From assembly GCF_007474545.1 (NCBI RefSeq), contig NZ_VKOG01000007.1, forward strand, positions 1 to 64,000: a stretch of DNA of 64,000 bases, in the 5' to 3' direction. This document shows positions 52,563-62,738 of the stretch, one piece after another. The notes under the pieces are model-generated. The model did no database searches. It saw nothing but the letters and a program-made list of their open reading frames with translations, and had not been told where the DNA came from. The DNA comes from Chryseobacterium binzhouense (lineage in GTDB: Bacteria > Bacteroidota > Bacteroidia > Flavobacteriales > Weeksellaceae). How positions within the stretch are numbered: the stretch's first letter is position 1; each line of letters opens with the position of its first letter. The translations under genes and the position numbers were made by a program.

Positions 52563-54137
52563 ATGAATTCAGGAACAATCCTTTTGCTATTTGTTTTTAT
52601 ATACTTCATCGGGCTTTTGGTCATCTCGTATTTCACAAGCCGAAACTCTGATAATCAGTCCTTTTTCATCGGAAATAAAAAAAGTAAATGGTGGCTTGTA
52701 GCATTTGGAATGATCGGAACCAGCTTAAGCGGTGTTACCTTTATTTCCGTTCCGGGAACTGTCGGAAAAATGACCGGAACTGAATATATTTTTGGTGGTT
52801 TCGAGTATTATATGATGGTTATCGGGTTTTTCATCGGATACTTTATTGTTGCTGCTATTCTTCTTCCGCTTTATTATAAGATGAATCTTACCTCAATTTA
52901 CACTTATTTAGGCAAGAGATTCAATGTTGAGGCACACAAAATCGGTTCGGTATTTTTCATTGTTTCAAGAGCAATCGGGGCAACTGCGAGACTTTATCTT
53001 GTTGTAAATGTTTTACAGATATTTTTACTTGAAGCTTTGGGAGTTCCGTTTTGGGTAACTGCGTTGGTGCTTTTACTGATGGTGCTTTTATATACTTTTG
53101 AAGGCGGAGTAAAAACCATCGTCATTACAGATACGTTGCAGACTTCTTTTATGATTATCAGTTTAATAGCCTGTATCGTTTATATTTTATCTAATCTAAA
53201 TCTATCTTTTGGAGAAGCTTATACCATTTTAGAACAGAAAAATTACACTCATTTCGTCAATTTAGATCCAAATTCAAAAACATTTTTTCTGAAAACCATT
53301 TTAGGTGGAATCTTCATTACGATAGCCATGACCGGACTGGATCAGGAAATGATGCAAAAAAATATTTCGGTTGACAATCTTCAGAATTCCAAGAAAAATA
53401 TGCTCACTTTTGCAGGAACTTTACTTATTGTAAATCTTGCTTTCCTGTTTCTAGGTGGGTTACTTTATCTTTTTGCCTTGCAAAATGGAGCGGGCTATGC
53501 TCAAATCACCAATATTGTAGACGGAAAAGAAGTTGTTTCTAATATTTTCGGGTTCAAAAATGCTTCGGGAAATATTACCAATATTATGGGAGACGATTTA
53601 TTCCCTGCATTATCTTTAAACGGATATTTTCCAATGGCAATTTCTGTAATTTTCATCATCGGGCTTATTTCTGCTCTTTTCCCTTCGGCAGACGGAGCTT
53701 TAACCGCAGTGACAAGTTCATATTGTGTGGATCTTCTCAACCTGAATGAAGACAAAAAGAAAACAGAAAAGCAGAAAAAACGTCTTAGGATGAAGGTTCA
53801 CTTAACTTTTACAGCAGTTTTCTTTCTTCTAATTATGGTTTTTAAAGCATTAAATGATAAATCTATTGTTTACTTAATCATGGAAGTTGCCGGGTATACG
53901 TATGGACCACTTCTGGGACTTTTTGCTTTTGGAATTTTTACCAAATTTAAAATTTCAAGAAAATATTCAATTCTTGCGGTGACGATTTTAGCACCGATTA
54001 TTACATACTTAATAAATTTAGCGGTAACTACTTATACTGACTACAAAATTGGCGTAGAATTGATTATTCTGAATGGATTGCTGACGTTCGTTGGTTTATG
54101 GTTGGTGAAGAATAAGAATTATCTGAAGGTGGTTTAA
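52563..54137 (+). CDS. Sodium:solute symporter
   Basis: 524 residues with about 13 membrane helices. N-terminal YFTSRNSDNQSFFIGNKKSKWWLVAFGMIGTSLSGVTFISVPG is the characteristic start of SSS-family transporters; TGLDQEMMQKN lies in the centre. It takes up a small solute with Na+; the solute cannot be told. It stands alone. Confidence 0.93.
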   Translation: MNSGTILLLFVFIYFIGLLVISYFTSRNSDNQSFFIGNKKSKWWLVAFGMIGTSLSGVTFISVPGTVGKMTGTEYIFGGFEYYMMVIGFFIGYFIVAAILLPLYYKMNLTSIYTYLGKRFNVEAHKIGSVFFIVSRAIGATARLYLVVNVLQIFLLEALGVPFWVTALVLLLMVLLYTFEGGVKTIVITDTLQTSFMIISLIACIVYILSNLNLSFGEAYTILEQKNYTHFVNLDPNSKTFFLKTILGGIFITIAMTGLDQEMMQKNISVDNLQNSKKNMLTFAGTLLIVNLAFLFLGGLLYLFALQNGAGYAQITNIVDGKEVVSNIFGFKNASGNITNIMGDDLFPALSLNGYFPMAISVIFIIGLISALFPSADGALTAVTSSYCVDLLNLNEDKKKTEKQKKRLRMKVHLTFTAVFFLLIMVFKALNDKSIVYLIMEVAGYTYGPLLGLFAFGIFTKFKISRKYSILAVTILAPIITYLINLAVTTYTDYKIGVELIILNGLLTFVGLWLVKNKNYLKVV

Positions 54138-54220
54138 ATTATCATTATCAAAGAACTTTTTAAGTTACTTCATAAAATATTATTGCTAAAGCAAACTTTA
54201 TATTTAAAAAAAATTGAATA

Positions 54221-55066
54221 ATGGCTTTTGGTAAAACAATTAAAATATTTCTAATAGACGGTGATCCAAATGGAAGAATGTCTTGCGAATTATCAAACTG
54301 GACAGGTAAAGCATATAAAATCCCTAGAATAAAAATTAAAGATTGCGTTGATCGAAAAGATTTAATGTCTACAGGCGTTTATTTGTTATTAGGAAAAAAT
54401 GACAGCAATAAAGATTTAGTTTACATTGGGGAAGCAGAAAATGTATTTGCAAGATTAAATCAACACCTTTCCAGTAAAGACTTTTGGAATGAAGCAATTG
54501 TATTTACAAGTAAAGACGAGAATCTGAATAAAGCACATATTAAATACCTCGAAAATAGACTCCATGAAACTGCAACAAAAACTAACAGATATATTTTAGA
54601 AAACGGATGTATACCTACCCAATCTTCAATTTCAGAATCTGACCGAGCTGAAATGGAAGAATTTCTAAATTATATATTTCTAATGGTTAATACCCTTGGT
54701 CACAAAGTTTTTGAAGATAAGAGAGAAAATTCTCAATCTTCAAAAAACAAAGAAATTTTCTATATTACATCTGCAAGAGGTTGCGAGGCTACAGGAGAAC
54801 AAACATCTGAAGGCTTTCTTGTTTTAAAAGGATCAAAAGTAGCCGATTCAGTTACACCATCATTATCAAATTCTTTTAAAAACTTCAGGGAAGAGTTATT
54901 AAAAAAAGAGATAATTGTTAATAATCAATTCACTGAAGACTTTATTTTTTCAAGTCCATCTTATGCTGCAGCTATAGTGATGGGAAGAAATGCTAATGGT
55001 TTGACAGAATGGAAAACTTCTGACGGTAGAATTCTTAAGAGTTTAGAAACTAATTTATTAATTTGA
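54221..55066 (+). CDS. GIY-YIG nuclease-domain protein with DUF4357
   Basis: 281 residues. The GIY-YIG core appears as GVYLLLGKNDSNKDLVYIGEAENVFARLNQH, with the Arg of the second motif and Glu in YLENRLHETA. The C-terminal part (about 215-281) has the DUF4357 pattern: SFKNFREELLKKEIIV and SSPSYAAAIVMGRNANGLTEWKTSDG. Such proteins are often linked to restriction or mobile DNA, but there is no methylase or helicase next to it. It lies between two housekeeping genes and has its own terminator, so it could be a single-gene acquisition. Confidence 0.9.
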   Translation: MAFGKTIKIFLIDGDPNGRMSCELSNWTGKAYKIPRIKIKDCVDRKDLMSTGVYLLLGKNDSNKDLVYIGEAENVFARLNQHLSSKDFWNEAIVFTSKDENLNKAHIKYLENRLHETATKTNRYILENGCIPTQSSISESDRAEMEEFLNYIFLMVNTLGHKVFEDKRENSQSSKNKEIFYITSARGCEATGEQTSEGFLVLKGSKVADSVTPSLSNSFKNFREELLKKEIIVNNQFTEDFIFSSPSYAAAIVMGRNANGLTEWKTSDGRILKSLETNLLI

Positions 55067-55094
55067 AAATAATAAAATACTAATTTATTAACAT

Positions 55095-55122
55095 AAATCC
55101 GGCTTCAATAACCGGATTTTTT
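55095..55122 (+). terminator. Terminator of the GIY-YIG gene
   Basis: AAATCCGG, loop, CCGGATTT, then TTT. Confidence 0.85.
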
Positions 55123-55179
55123 ACATTTCCGTAAACCGTCAAAAAATCGTAAATTCGCACGCAAATAAATCTATCAAAA

Positions 55180-56031
55180 ATGAGTAAAAGTATTGAAGAG
55201 CTGAAATCTCTTACTACGCAAATCAGAAGAGACATTTTAAGAATGGTTCATGCTGTAAATTCTGGTCACCCGGGTGGAAGTTTAGGCTGTACAGAGTATT
55301 TCACAGCACTATATGGTAAAGTAATGAACTATAATCTTCCATTTACTATGGAAGGAAAAAATGAAGACCACTTCTATCTTTCCAACGGACATATCTCTCC
55401 GGTTTTCTATTCTACTTTAGCAAGATTCAACTTCTTTCCTGTGGATGAATTGAGAACTTTCAGAAAATTAGATTCGAGATTACAGGGACACCCTACTACT
55501 CATGAAGGTTTACCTGGAGTAAGAATCGCTTCAGGATCTTTAGGACAAGGACTTTCTGTTGCTTTGGGAGTTGCTGAAGGAAAAAAATTAGATGGCGACA
55601 ATTCTTTAGTTTACTCGCTTCACGGAGATGGGGAATTGCAGGAAGGACAAATCTGGGAAGCTTTGATGTATGCTGCAGCTAAAAAAGTTGACAATATTAT
55701 TTCCACTATAGATTATAACGGACAGCAGATTGACGGAAGCACAGACAACGTACTTTCCCTAGGAAATCTTCATGCAAAGCTGGAAGCTTTCGGATGGACT
55801 GTTCTTGAAGAGAAAAACGGAAACGATATGGAAGCCGTGATCGCTATTTTAGAAAAAGCAAAAACAGAAACAGGAAAAGGAAAACCTGTAGCAATCATCC
55901 TTTATACTCAAATGGGATTTGGTGTAGATTATATGATGGGAACTCACGCTTGGCACGGAAAAGCTCCTAATGACGAACAATTGGATACTGCTTTCAAACA
56001 ATTATACTTAGAAGCTCCGACAGATTATTAA
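55180..56031 (+). CDS. Transketolase, N-terminal subunit
   Basis: 283 residues, thiamine diphosphate-binding half. GHPGGSLGCTEY near the start, LSNGHISPVFYS, GSLGQGLSVALG and the ThDP motif GDGELQEGQIWEALM followed by IDYNGQQIDG. The other half is a separate gene 86 bases downstream; such split transketolases are common in Bacteroidota. It works in the non-oxidative pentose phosphate pathway. Confidence 0.95.
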   Translation: MSKSIEELKSLTTQIRRDILRMVHAVNSGHPGGSLGCTEYFTALYGKVMNYNLPFTMEGKNEDHFYLSNGHISPVFYSTLARFNFFPVDELRTFRKLDSRLQGHPTTHEGLPGVRIASGSLGQGLSVALGVAEGKKLDGDNSLVYSLHGDGELQEGQIWEALMYAAAKKVDNIISTIDYNGQQIDGSTDNVLSLGNLHAKLEAFGWTVLEEKNGNDMEAVIAILEKAKTETGKGKPVAIILYTQMGFGVDYMMGTHAWHGKAPNDEQLDTAFKQLYLEAPTDY

Positions 56032-56117
56032 TATGAATGATTAATGATAATTGATAAACGATATTTTTTAAAAGTCAATTATTTACATCATCAAACAATT
56101 ATAAATTTAGAATTCTC

Positions 56118-57062
56118 ATGAAATATACATATACAGAAAAAAAAGATACACGTTCTGGTTTCGGAGCCGGATTAGCAGAATTAGCAGATAAAAATCCAAA
56201 TGTTGTTGCACTTTGCGCAGACCTTATCGGTTCTTTAAAGATGGAAAAGTTCATCGAAAAAGCTCCTGAAAGATTTTACCAGGTAGGTATCGCAGAAGCC
56301 AATATGATGGGTATTGCAGCAGGATTAAGCATAACAGGAAAAATTCCATTCACAGGAACTTTCGCCAACTTTTCTACTTCAAGAGTATACGATCAGATCC
56401 GTCAGTCGATTGCATATTCTGATAAAAATGTAAAAATATGTGCTTCTCACGCAGGTCTTACTTTGGGTGAAGACGGGGCAACACATCAGGTTTTAGAAGA
56501 TATTGGAATGATGAAAATGCTTCCGGGAATGACGGTAATCAATCCTTGTGATTACAACCAGACCAAGGCGGCAACACTTGCTATTGCAGATCACAAAGGT
56601 CCTGTTTATTTAAGATTCGGAAGACCAACTGTTCCTGTATTTATTCCGGAAGATATGCCTTTCGAAATTGGAAAAGGAATCATGCTTCAGGAAGGAACCG
56701 ATGTAACCATTGTTGCAACAGGTCACCTCGTTTGGGAATCTTTGGTTGCAGCAGATGAACTTGAAAAAGAAGGCATCTCTTGTGAAGTGATTAATATACA
56801 CACCATTAAGCCATTAGACGAAGAAATCATTTTGAAATCCGTTGAAAAAACAGGTAAAATTGTCACTGCCGAAGAACACAATTACTTAGGTGGTTTAGGT
56901 GAATCGGTTGCCGGAATGTTGGCAAGAAAAAGACCTACAAGACAAGAGTTTGTTGCGGTAAACGATACTTTTGGGGAATCTGCAACGCCTGCGGAACTGA
57001 TGAAGAAATATAAAATTGATGCAGCAGCCGTAAAAGAAGCAGTAAAAAGAATTTTAGCTTAA
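56118..57062 (+). CDS. Transketolase, C-terminal subunit
   Basis: 314 residues. Pyrimidine-binding half with [18 protein letters not shown] (catalytic Glu), [16 protein letters not shown] and a C-terminal transketolase domain ([32 protein letters not shown]). It must pair with the product of the previous gene. The two share an operon. Confidence 0.95.
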   Translation: MKYTYTEKKDTRSGFGAGLAELADKNPNVVALCADLIGSLKMEKFIEKAPERFYQVGIAEANMMGIAAGLSITGKIPFTGTFANFSTSRVYDQIRQSIAYSDKNVKICASHAGLTLGEDGATHQVLEDIGMMKMLPGMTVINPCDYNQTKAATLAIADHKGPVYLRFGRPTVPVFIPEDMPFEIGKGIMLQEGTDVTIVATGHLVWESLVAADELEKEGISCEVINIHTIKPLDEEIILKSVEKTGKIVTAEEHNYLGGLGESVAGMLARKRPTRQEFVAVNDTFGESATPAELMKKYKIDAAAVKEAVKRILA

Positions 57063-57081
57063 TTGCTGCTCAACACATTAT

Positions 57082-57112
57082 AAAAGTCCTCTATTTTGAG
57101 GACTTTTTTGTG
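57082..57112. terminator. Bidirectional terminator
   Basis: AAAAGTCCTC, loop TATTTT, GAGGACTTTT, then TTG, between convergent transketolase and miaA. Confidence 0.92.
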
Positions 57113-57114
57113 CA

Positions 57115-58035
57115 TTATTCATTAATTTTCTGATGAATATATTCTAACAGGTTCATGAAATCACTATCAGAATAACCTAAAGACAAATAATAAATATCAT
57201 CGGCTTTCCTATACCAAGTCAGCTGGCGTTTTGCATATCTTCGGCTGTTTTTTTTAATTTCAGAAACTGCAAAATCCAAATCCCATTCGCCGTCAAGATA
57301 TTTAAAAAGCTCTGTATAACCAACAGTTTTCAAAGCAGTTAAATCTTTAAATCTATCAAGACTTTTTACTTCTTCCAAAAGTCCGTTTTCAATCATAAGA
57401 TCTACTCTGCGGTTAATTCTTTCATATAATTCCTCTCTGGGAGCTTCAATTCCGATTCGGATGACATTAAAATTTCTGGAATCCTGAGAAACAGCAATCT
57501 GCTCAGAATATTTTTTTCCGGTTTGCCAAATGATATCAATCGCACGCAGAAGTCTTCTGTAATTATGAAAATCAACGATCTCAAAATATTCAGGATCAAG
57601 ATTTTTTAAAATTTCCTGAAGTTTCTCAATGCCCTCTGTCTGCAAAATTTCCTGCAGTTTTTTCTGATTTTCTTCGCTCGCTTCAGGCAGATCATTCAGC
57701 CCTTCAATTACTGCTTTTTCATACATCATACTTCCGCCAACGAGAATTACAAAATCATGCTTTTCAAAAAGCTCATCAAGCTTTTTCAGGGCATCTGTTT
57801 CATATTGTCCGATAGAATAATATTCTTCTACCGAGAGATTTCCGATAAAATGATGTTGTGCTTCAGCCAATTCCTGCTTAGAAGGAGACGCTGTACCAAT
57901 TTTCATTTCTTTAAAAAACTGACGCGAATCGCACGAAATAATTTCCGTCTTAAAATGTTTTGCAAGTTCTATTGCCAGTTTGGTTTTTCCGATTCCCGTA
58001 GGACCAACTACAGAGATCAAGCTTTTCTTTTTCAC
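57115..58035 (-). CDS. miaA: tRNA dimethylallyltransferase
   Basis: 306 residues. P-loop GPTGIGKTKLA, then SCDSRQFFKEMKIGTASP (substrate Asp, Ser), VGGSMMYEKA and the C-terminal RRYAKRQLTWYRK motif. It isopentenylates A37 in tRNAs that read UNN codons. Confidence 0.96.
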   Translation of the reverse strand: MKKKSLISVVGPTGIGKTKLAIELAKHFKTEIISCDSRQFFKEMKIGTASPSKQELAEAQHHFIGNLSVEEYYSIGQYETDALKKLDELFEKHDFVILVGGSMMYEKAVIEGLNDLPEASEENQKKLQEILQTEGIEKLQEILKNLDPEYFEIVDFHNYRRLLRAIDIIWQTGKKYSEQIAVSQDSRNFNVIRIGIEAPREELYERINRRVDLMIENGLLEEVKSLDRFKDLTALKTVGYTELFKYLDGEWDLDFAVSEIKKNSRRYAKRQLTWYRKADDIYYLSLGYSDSDFMNLLEYIHQKINE

Positions 58036-58203
58036 ACCGCTAATTTACGAAAATGAATGAAGTTTTCTTTTCTATTTTATCTGAAGAATGGAATTCTAAG
58101 ACCGAAATGCAATATTGTGATTAATTTATTTTCAAAACAATATTCCTTCTTTCTACTCCAGCTTCCAGTCAATGTCTTTAGCAAAACTATAGACTGAAAT
58201 GTT

Positions 58204-58211
58204 TATCTTTG
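58204..58211 (+). promoter_or_regulatory. -7 element of the YicC-family gene
   Basis: TATCTTTG, 17 bases before ATG 58229. Confidence 0.55.
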
Positions 58212-58228
58212 TACAACAATAAAAAAGT

Positions 58229-59086
58229 ATGATTTTATCAATGACCGGCTTTGGTAGAGCCGAAGATGTTTTTGAAGGAAAAAAAATTTCAATAGATATT
58301 AAATCGCTCAACTCTAAGAGTTTTGACCTCAACATCAAAGTTCCTTTGCGTTATAAAGAGAAAGAATTTGAAATCCGAAAAATTCTAAACGACAGAATTA
58401 TCCGCGGGAAAGTAGACTGCTATATCAATCTGGAGAATCTGGAAGAAAGCAGCGATGTGAAAATCAATAAAAATCTTATTGACTCCTATATTTCTGAACT
58501 CCGCAAAATTGCAGATGACGGACCTGATTTTGAATACCTGAAAATGGCTGTAAGACTTCCTGATGCGGTAACATCAAGACCCGATGAACTTAATGAAGGT
58601 GAATGGGAAGCTCTGTCAAAAATCGTGAATACTGCTGTTGATAAGTTTCAGGAATTCAGAAAAACGGAAGGGAAAATCCTGCATGAAGAACTTGAAAGAA
58701 ATATTCAGAATATTGATCTTTATCTTTCCAGAGTTTTGCCTTTTGAAGAAGTAAGAATCAATTCTGTAAAAGAGCGCTACGAAAAGGCTTTAAAAGAATT
58801 TGAAAATGTGGACGAAACCCGTTTCTATCAGGAAATGGCTTACTTTACAGAAAAACTGGATATTTCAGAGGAAAAAGTAAGGCTTGCACAGCATCTGAAA
58901 TATTATAAAGAAGTGATGGACAACGAAGATTTCAACGGAAAAAAATTAGGATTTATTTCTCAGGAAATCGGAAGAGAAATCAATACATTGGGTTCTAAAG
59001 CCAATCACGCAGAAATTCAGAAACTGGTGGTGATGATGAAAGACGATTTGGAAAAAATTAAAGAACAGACATTAAACGTATTATAG
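58229..59086 (+). CDS. YicC-family endoribonuclease
   Basis: 285 residues. Starts MILSMTGFGRAE as nearly all members, with IKSLNSKSFDLNIKVP, and ends GREINTLGSKANHAEIQKLVVMMKDDLEKIKEQTLNV. YicC proteins are RNA-cleaving enzymes involved in small RNA turnover. The guanylate kinase gene follows, a neighbourhood seen in many bacteria. Confidence 0.94.
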   Translation: MILSMTGFGRAEDVFEGKKISIDIKSLNSKSFDLNIKVPLRYKEKEFEIRKILNDRIIRGKVDCYINLENLEESSDVKINKNLIDSYISELRKIADDGPDFEYLKMAVRLPDAVTSRPDELNEGEWEALSKIVNTAVDKFQEFRKTEGKILHEELERNIQNIDLYLSRVLPFEEVRINSVKERYEKALKEFENVDETRFYQEMAYFTEKLDISEEKVRLAQHLKYYKEVMDNEDFNGKKLGFISQEIGREINTLGSKANHAEIQKLVVMMKDDLEKIKEQTLNVL

Positions 59087-59177
59087 TTACGAGATTGATG
59101 ATATGTGTTTCTTGATTCATCATTAAAAGGTGGAATTTGAAACTCGAAACTTAAAACTCGAAACCCGAAACAACAAA

Positions 59178-59741
59178 ATGAATAAGGTCATCATATTTTC
59201 AGCACCATCCGGAAGCGGAAAAACCACATTGGTAAAATATGCTTTGGAACAGTTTCCCGAACTGGAATTTTCAATTTCCTGCACAACGAGACAGCCGCGA
59301 GGAAGCGAAATTCACGCCGTAGATTATCATTTCATTTCTCCTGATGAATTCAGACAAAAAATTTCAGACGATGCTTTTGTGGAATATGAAGAAGTTTATA
59401 CTGACAAATATTACGGAACTTTAAAATCTGAGGTTGAAAAAATCTGGAATAATCAAAAAGTTGTTATTTTTGATGTAGATGTAAAAGGCGGAATTTCATT
59501 AAAAAAATATTTTAAAGAAAAAGCTTTGTCTATTTTTATAGAACCGCCTTCCATTGAAGAATTGGAACGAAGACTGATCAGCAGGAATACAGATGATGCA
59601 GAAACCATCAAAACAAGAGTGGCAAAAGCTGGAGAAGAGATGCTGTATGCCAAGGATTTTGATGTAATTGTGATTAATGAAAATCTGGATCAGGCGAAAA
59701 AGGAAATAAAAACTTTAATAGAAAATTTTATAAAAAAGTAA
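59178..59741 (+). CDS. gmk: Guanylate kinase
   Basis: 187 residues from ATG 59178. The 48 bases upstream are open in frame but consist of repeated AACTCGAAAC-type DNA and are not likely coding. P-loop SAPSGSGKTT, SCTTRQPRGSEIHAVDYHF for GMP binding, and the C-terminal lid. It phosphorylates GMP to GDP. NadA follows after 70 bases. Confidence 0.95.
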   Translation: MNKVIIFSAPSGSGKTTLVKYALEQFPELEFSISCTTRQPRGSEIHAVDYHFISPDEFRQKISDDAFVEYEEVYTDKYYGTLKSEVEKIWNNQKVVIFDVDVKGGISLKKYFKEKALSIFIEPPSIEELERRLISRNTDDAETIKTRVAKAGEEMLYAKDFDVIVINENLDQAKKEIKTLIENFIKK

Positions 59742-59811
59742 AATCCTAATGAGGAAACCCGGAAATTTAATACTAATTGCCGATTCCTGCATTAAAAAAA
59801 CACTGACTTAT

Positions 59812-60831
59812 ATGAGCACAGAAACATTAGATAAAGCCAAAGCAAATCTACCTGTAAAAGGATTTTTAGACATCAAGGAAATTCAGATTCCGCAGGGAGA
59901 AGAATTGGTGAAAGCTATCTTGAAGCTGAAAGAAGAAAAAAATGCAGTTATTTTAGCACATTATTATCAGCCAGGAGAGATTCAGGATATTGCTGATTTT
60001 CTGGGGGATTCTCTGCAATTGGCAAGACAGGCAAAAGAAACCAACGCCGATATGATTGTTTTCTGTGGCGTTCATTTTATGGCAGAAGCTGCAAAAATTC
60101 TGAATCCTACAAAGAAAGTTGTTCTTCCGGATACAATGGCAGGATGTTCTCTGGCAGACGGATGTTCCGGTGAAGGTTTAAGAAAGATGCGTGAACAGCA
60201 TCCAAATGCTTTAATTGCCACATACATTAATTGTAATGCAGAAACAAAAGCAGAAAGTGATATTATTGTTACAAGCTCCAATGCAGAAACAGTTATAGAA
60301 GCTCTGCCAAAAGACAGACCTATTATTTTTGCTCCTGATAAAAACTTAGGAAGATATTTATCTCAAAAAACGGGTCGGGATATGATTCTTTGGAACGGAA
60401 GCTGCATCGTACATGAAGCGTTCTCCATGGAAAGAATTGCAAAACAATTAGCAGACAATCCCGATGCCAAGCTGATTGCGCACCCGGAAAGTGAGGAAGC
60501 TGTTTTAAAACTGGCTCATTTTATCGGTTCGACTTCTGCATTATTAAATTTTGTTGAAAAAGATGATTGTCAGAAATTCATTATCGCAACAGAAGAAGGC
60601 ATCTTGCATGAAATGAGAAAAAGAGCTCCGCATAAAGAGCTTGTTCCGGCTCTTGTGTTTGATGAAAGCTGCAATTGCTCAGAATGTTTCTACATGAAAC
60701 GCAACACTATGGAAAAGCTGTATCTGTGCATGAAATATGAGCTTCCGGAAATTCTGATTGATGAAGAACTCCGGCTGAAAGCCCTGAAACCGATTGAAGC
60801 AATGCTTGATCTTTCAAAAAGTATAAAATAA
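59812..60831 (+). CDS. nadA: Quinolinate synthase
   Basis: 339 residues from ATG 59812 (MSTETLDKAKANLP); an earlier in-frame ATG at 59749 adds 21 residues unlike the family. ILAHYYQPGEIQDIADFLGDSL, VFCGVHFMAE, DTMAGCSLADGC and a C-terminal ESCNCSECFYM hold the Cys that bind the 4Fe-4S cluster. It makes quinolinate from iminoaspartate and dihydroxyacetone phosphate. No nadB or nadC is in the window. Confidence 0.95.
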   Translation: MSTETLDKAKANLPVKGFLDIKEIQIPQGEELVKAILKLKEEKNAVILAHYYQPGEIQDIADFLGDSLQLARQAKETNADMIVFCGVHFMAEAAKILNPTKKVVLPDTMAGCSLADGCSGEGLRKMREQHPNALIATYINCNAETKAESDIIVTSSNAETVIEALPKDRPIIFAPDKNLGRYLSQKTGRDMILWNGSCIVHEAFSMERIAKQLADNPDAKLIAHPESEEAVLKLAHFIGSTSALLNFVEKDDCQKFIIATEEGILHEMRKRAPHKELVPALVFDESCNCSECFYMKRNTMEKLYLCMKYELPEILIDEELRLKALKPIEAMLDLSKSIK

Positions 60832-60837
60832 ATTTTA

Positions 60838-60864
60838 AAAAGCGGGTTTTGGCTCGCTTTTTTA
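60838..60864 (+). terminator. Terminator of nadA
   Basis: AAAAAGCG, loop, CGCTTTTTT. Confidence 0.85.
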
Positions 60865-60947
60865 AATGTCTTTTGTTAAATAAAATGCATATTTTTTAGA
60901 ACGAACAGTTTATGTTGTAACAACTTAATTACATTAAATACCTAATC

Positions 60948-61331
60948 ATGAGCAAAATATATCTTGAAGATGTAAAAATCTACGCTTACCACGGCGTTTT
61001 ACCAGAAGAAAATATTATCGGAACTTATTATATTCTGAATCTGGAAATTCATACCGATTTATGGATTGCCGCAGAATCTGATGATCTGAACGACACGATA
61101 AGCTATGCAGAAATCAATGAAATTATACACGAAGAGATGAAAATCAATTCTAAACTTCTGGAACACGTTGCGGGAAGAATTATCACAAAAATTCGTGAAA
61201 AATTTGATCAGGTTTCCTATATTAAACTTAAAATAACCAAAACAAGCCCGCCAATGAAAGGTGAAATGAAAGGAGCAAGCATTGAGCTAGAAAAGAGTTT
61301 TTTATTAGGCGGAATTGCAGAAAATAATTAA
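60948..61331 (+). CDS. folB: Dihydroneopterin aldolase
   Basis: 127 residues. Small T-fold enzyme: IYLEDVKIYAYHGVLPEE, DTISYAEINEII and IKLKITKTSPPM with the catalytic Lys. It splits dihydroneopterin in folate synthesis. The DUF4403 gene follows after 26 bases. Confidence 0.93.
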   Translation: MSKIYLEDVKIYAYHGVLPEENIIGTYYILNLEIHTDLWIAAESDDLNDTISYAEINEIIHEEMKINSKLLEHVAGRIITKIREKFDQVSYIKLKITKTSPPMKGEMKGASIELEKSFLLGGIAENN

Positions 61332-61357
61332 TTTCATATCAATAAAAAACTCTTTGG

Positions 61358-62719
61358 GTGAAAATTAGTTATTTTTTTGTTGCATTATTTTTCTGCATTA
61401 GATTATTAGGTCAAAACAGCAATATTTCGGCTGCCTATAATTTTCCAAAAATAAAATCAAGCATTACCATGCCGGTAACGATTCCGCTGTCGGAAATCAG
61501 CAATATGGTAAATGCCTCTGTGAAAGATCTTATCTTTCAGGATGATTCTTATACTGACAACAATAATGATCAGTTTAAAGTAAAAGTATGGAAAACCCGT
61601 CCTATCAGACTGGTTGGTGATACCAACGGAAACATCATGATTGAAGTTCCTTTGAAAATATGGGCTGAAAAAGGCATCGGCACACTCGGAATATACTCTT
61701 ACCAGCAGACAACTTTTGAAACCGTGATGTATTTTAAAACCGCAGTCAGTTTAAGAAATAACTGGTCGGTAAGTACATTTACCCAGCCAATGGGCTTTAA
61801 ATGGGTAACAAAACCTGTTCTAGATTTCGGGAAAATAAAAATACCGATTACTTCTTTGGTGGAAACCAGCCTTAAAGAACAGCAGTATAATTTTTGTAAA
61901 ACTATGGATCAGCAAATGGCTTCGCAGCTCAATTTCCAGGAGTATGCTGTCTTAGCATGGAATGCTTTTTCACAACCATTTAATATTTCTGAAGAATATA
62001 ATACCTGGCTCAAAATTACGCCTGTAAACGTCAATATCACTCCACTAAAATTTTATGGAAATCAGATTGACACCAATATTGGAATTGATATTTTTTCTGA
62101 AACTTTTACCGGAACAAAACCAGAATCTTCACAACCGGTAAAAGCGGTGATGAATTTCAATTCTGTTCCTTTACTTGCCAACGAATTTCTTTTGCAGACG
62201 ACCGCCAATATTCCATTTTCAGAAGCTACGAATATTGCTAGAAGAATGTTTCAGAATAAAGAATATGATGTTCGTAATTCTAAAGTTAAAATCACTGATA
62301 TTAAGGTCTATAAAGACGAAAACAGAATTATGATAGAAGCAGAGACAGAAGGTTATATAAACGGTACATCTTATATATCCGGAATTCCTGTTTATGATGA
62401 GTCAAAGAAAAAAATTGTACTTTCAGAAACAAAATTTAAACTTAAAACAAACAATATTCTTCAAAAAACCGCCACACTTTTATTCAGAGGGAAAATTGTA
62501 AAGATGATTGAAGATGAATATGGAATCCCGACAGATGATATTGAAAATTCATCTAAAAAAAGCATTGAAGCAGCCTTTAATAAAGAATATTATAAAGGGT
62601 TACAATTGAACGGAAAAGTCTTTAATTTAAAACCTAACCAAATTCTACTGAATGATAATGGCATCACCGCCGTCATAGATACCAAAGCTAATTTAAAACT
62701 AACTTTAAAAGCATTCTGA
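61358..62719 (+). CDS. DUF4403-family exported protein
   Basis: 453 residues. Begins at GTG with a signal peptide (ISYFFVALFFCIRLLG). Repeated beta patterns, MPVTIPLSEISNMVNASVKDLIFQ near the start and KGLQLNGKVFNLKPNQILLNDNGITAVIDTKANLKL at the end, fit DUF4403. Two tandem lipid-binding-like (BPI/TULIP-type) domains have been proposed for similar proteins, which would need a structure model. Function unknown. Confidence 0.88.
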   Translation: MKISYFFVALFFCIRLLGQNSNISAAYNFPKIKSSITMPVTIPLSEISNMVNASVKDLIFQDDSYTDNNNDQFKVKVWKTRPIRLVGDTNGNIMIEVPLKIWAEKGIGTLGIYSYQQTTFETVMYFKTAVSLRNNWSVSTFTQPMGFKWVTKPVLDFGKIKIPITSLVETSLKEQQYNFCKTMDQQMASQLNFQEYAVLAWNAFSQPFNISEEYNTWLKITPVNVNITPLKFYGNQIDTNIGIDIFSETFTGTKPESSQPVKAVMNFNSVPLLANEFLLQTTANIPFSEATNIARRMFQNKEYDVRNSKVKITDIKVYKDENRIMIEAETEGYINGTSYISGIPVYDESKKKIVLSETKFKLKTNNILQKTATLLFRGKIVKMIEDEYGIPTDDIENSSKKSIEAAFNKEYYKGLQLNGKVFNLKPNQILLNDNGITAVIDTKANLKLTLKAF

Positions 62720-62738
62720 TACAATAATAACTAATAAC

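Noticed and set aside
59130-59177. Longer N-terminus of guanylate kinase
   Set aside because: The residues come from repeated AACTCGAAAC DNA and lie before the normal MNKVIIFSAPSGSGK start.
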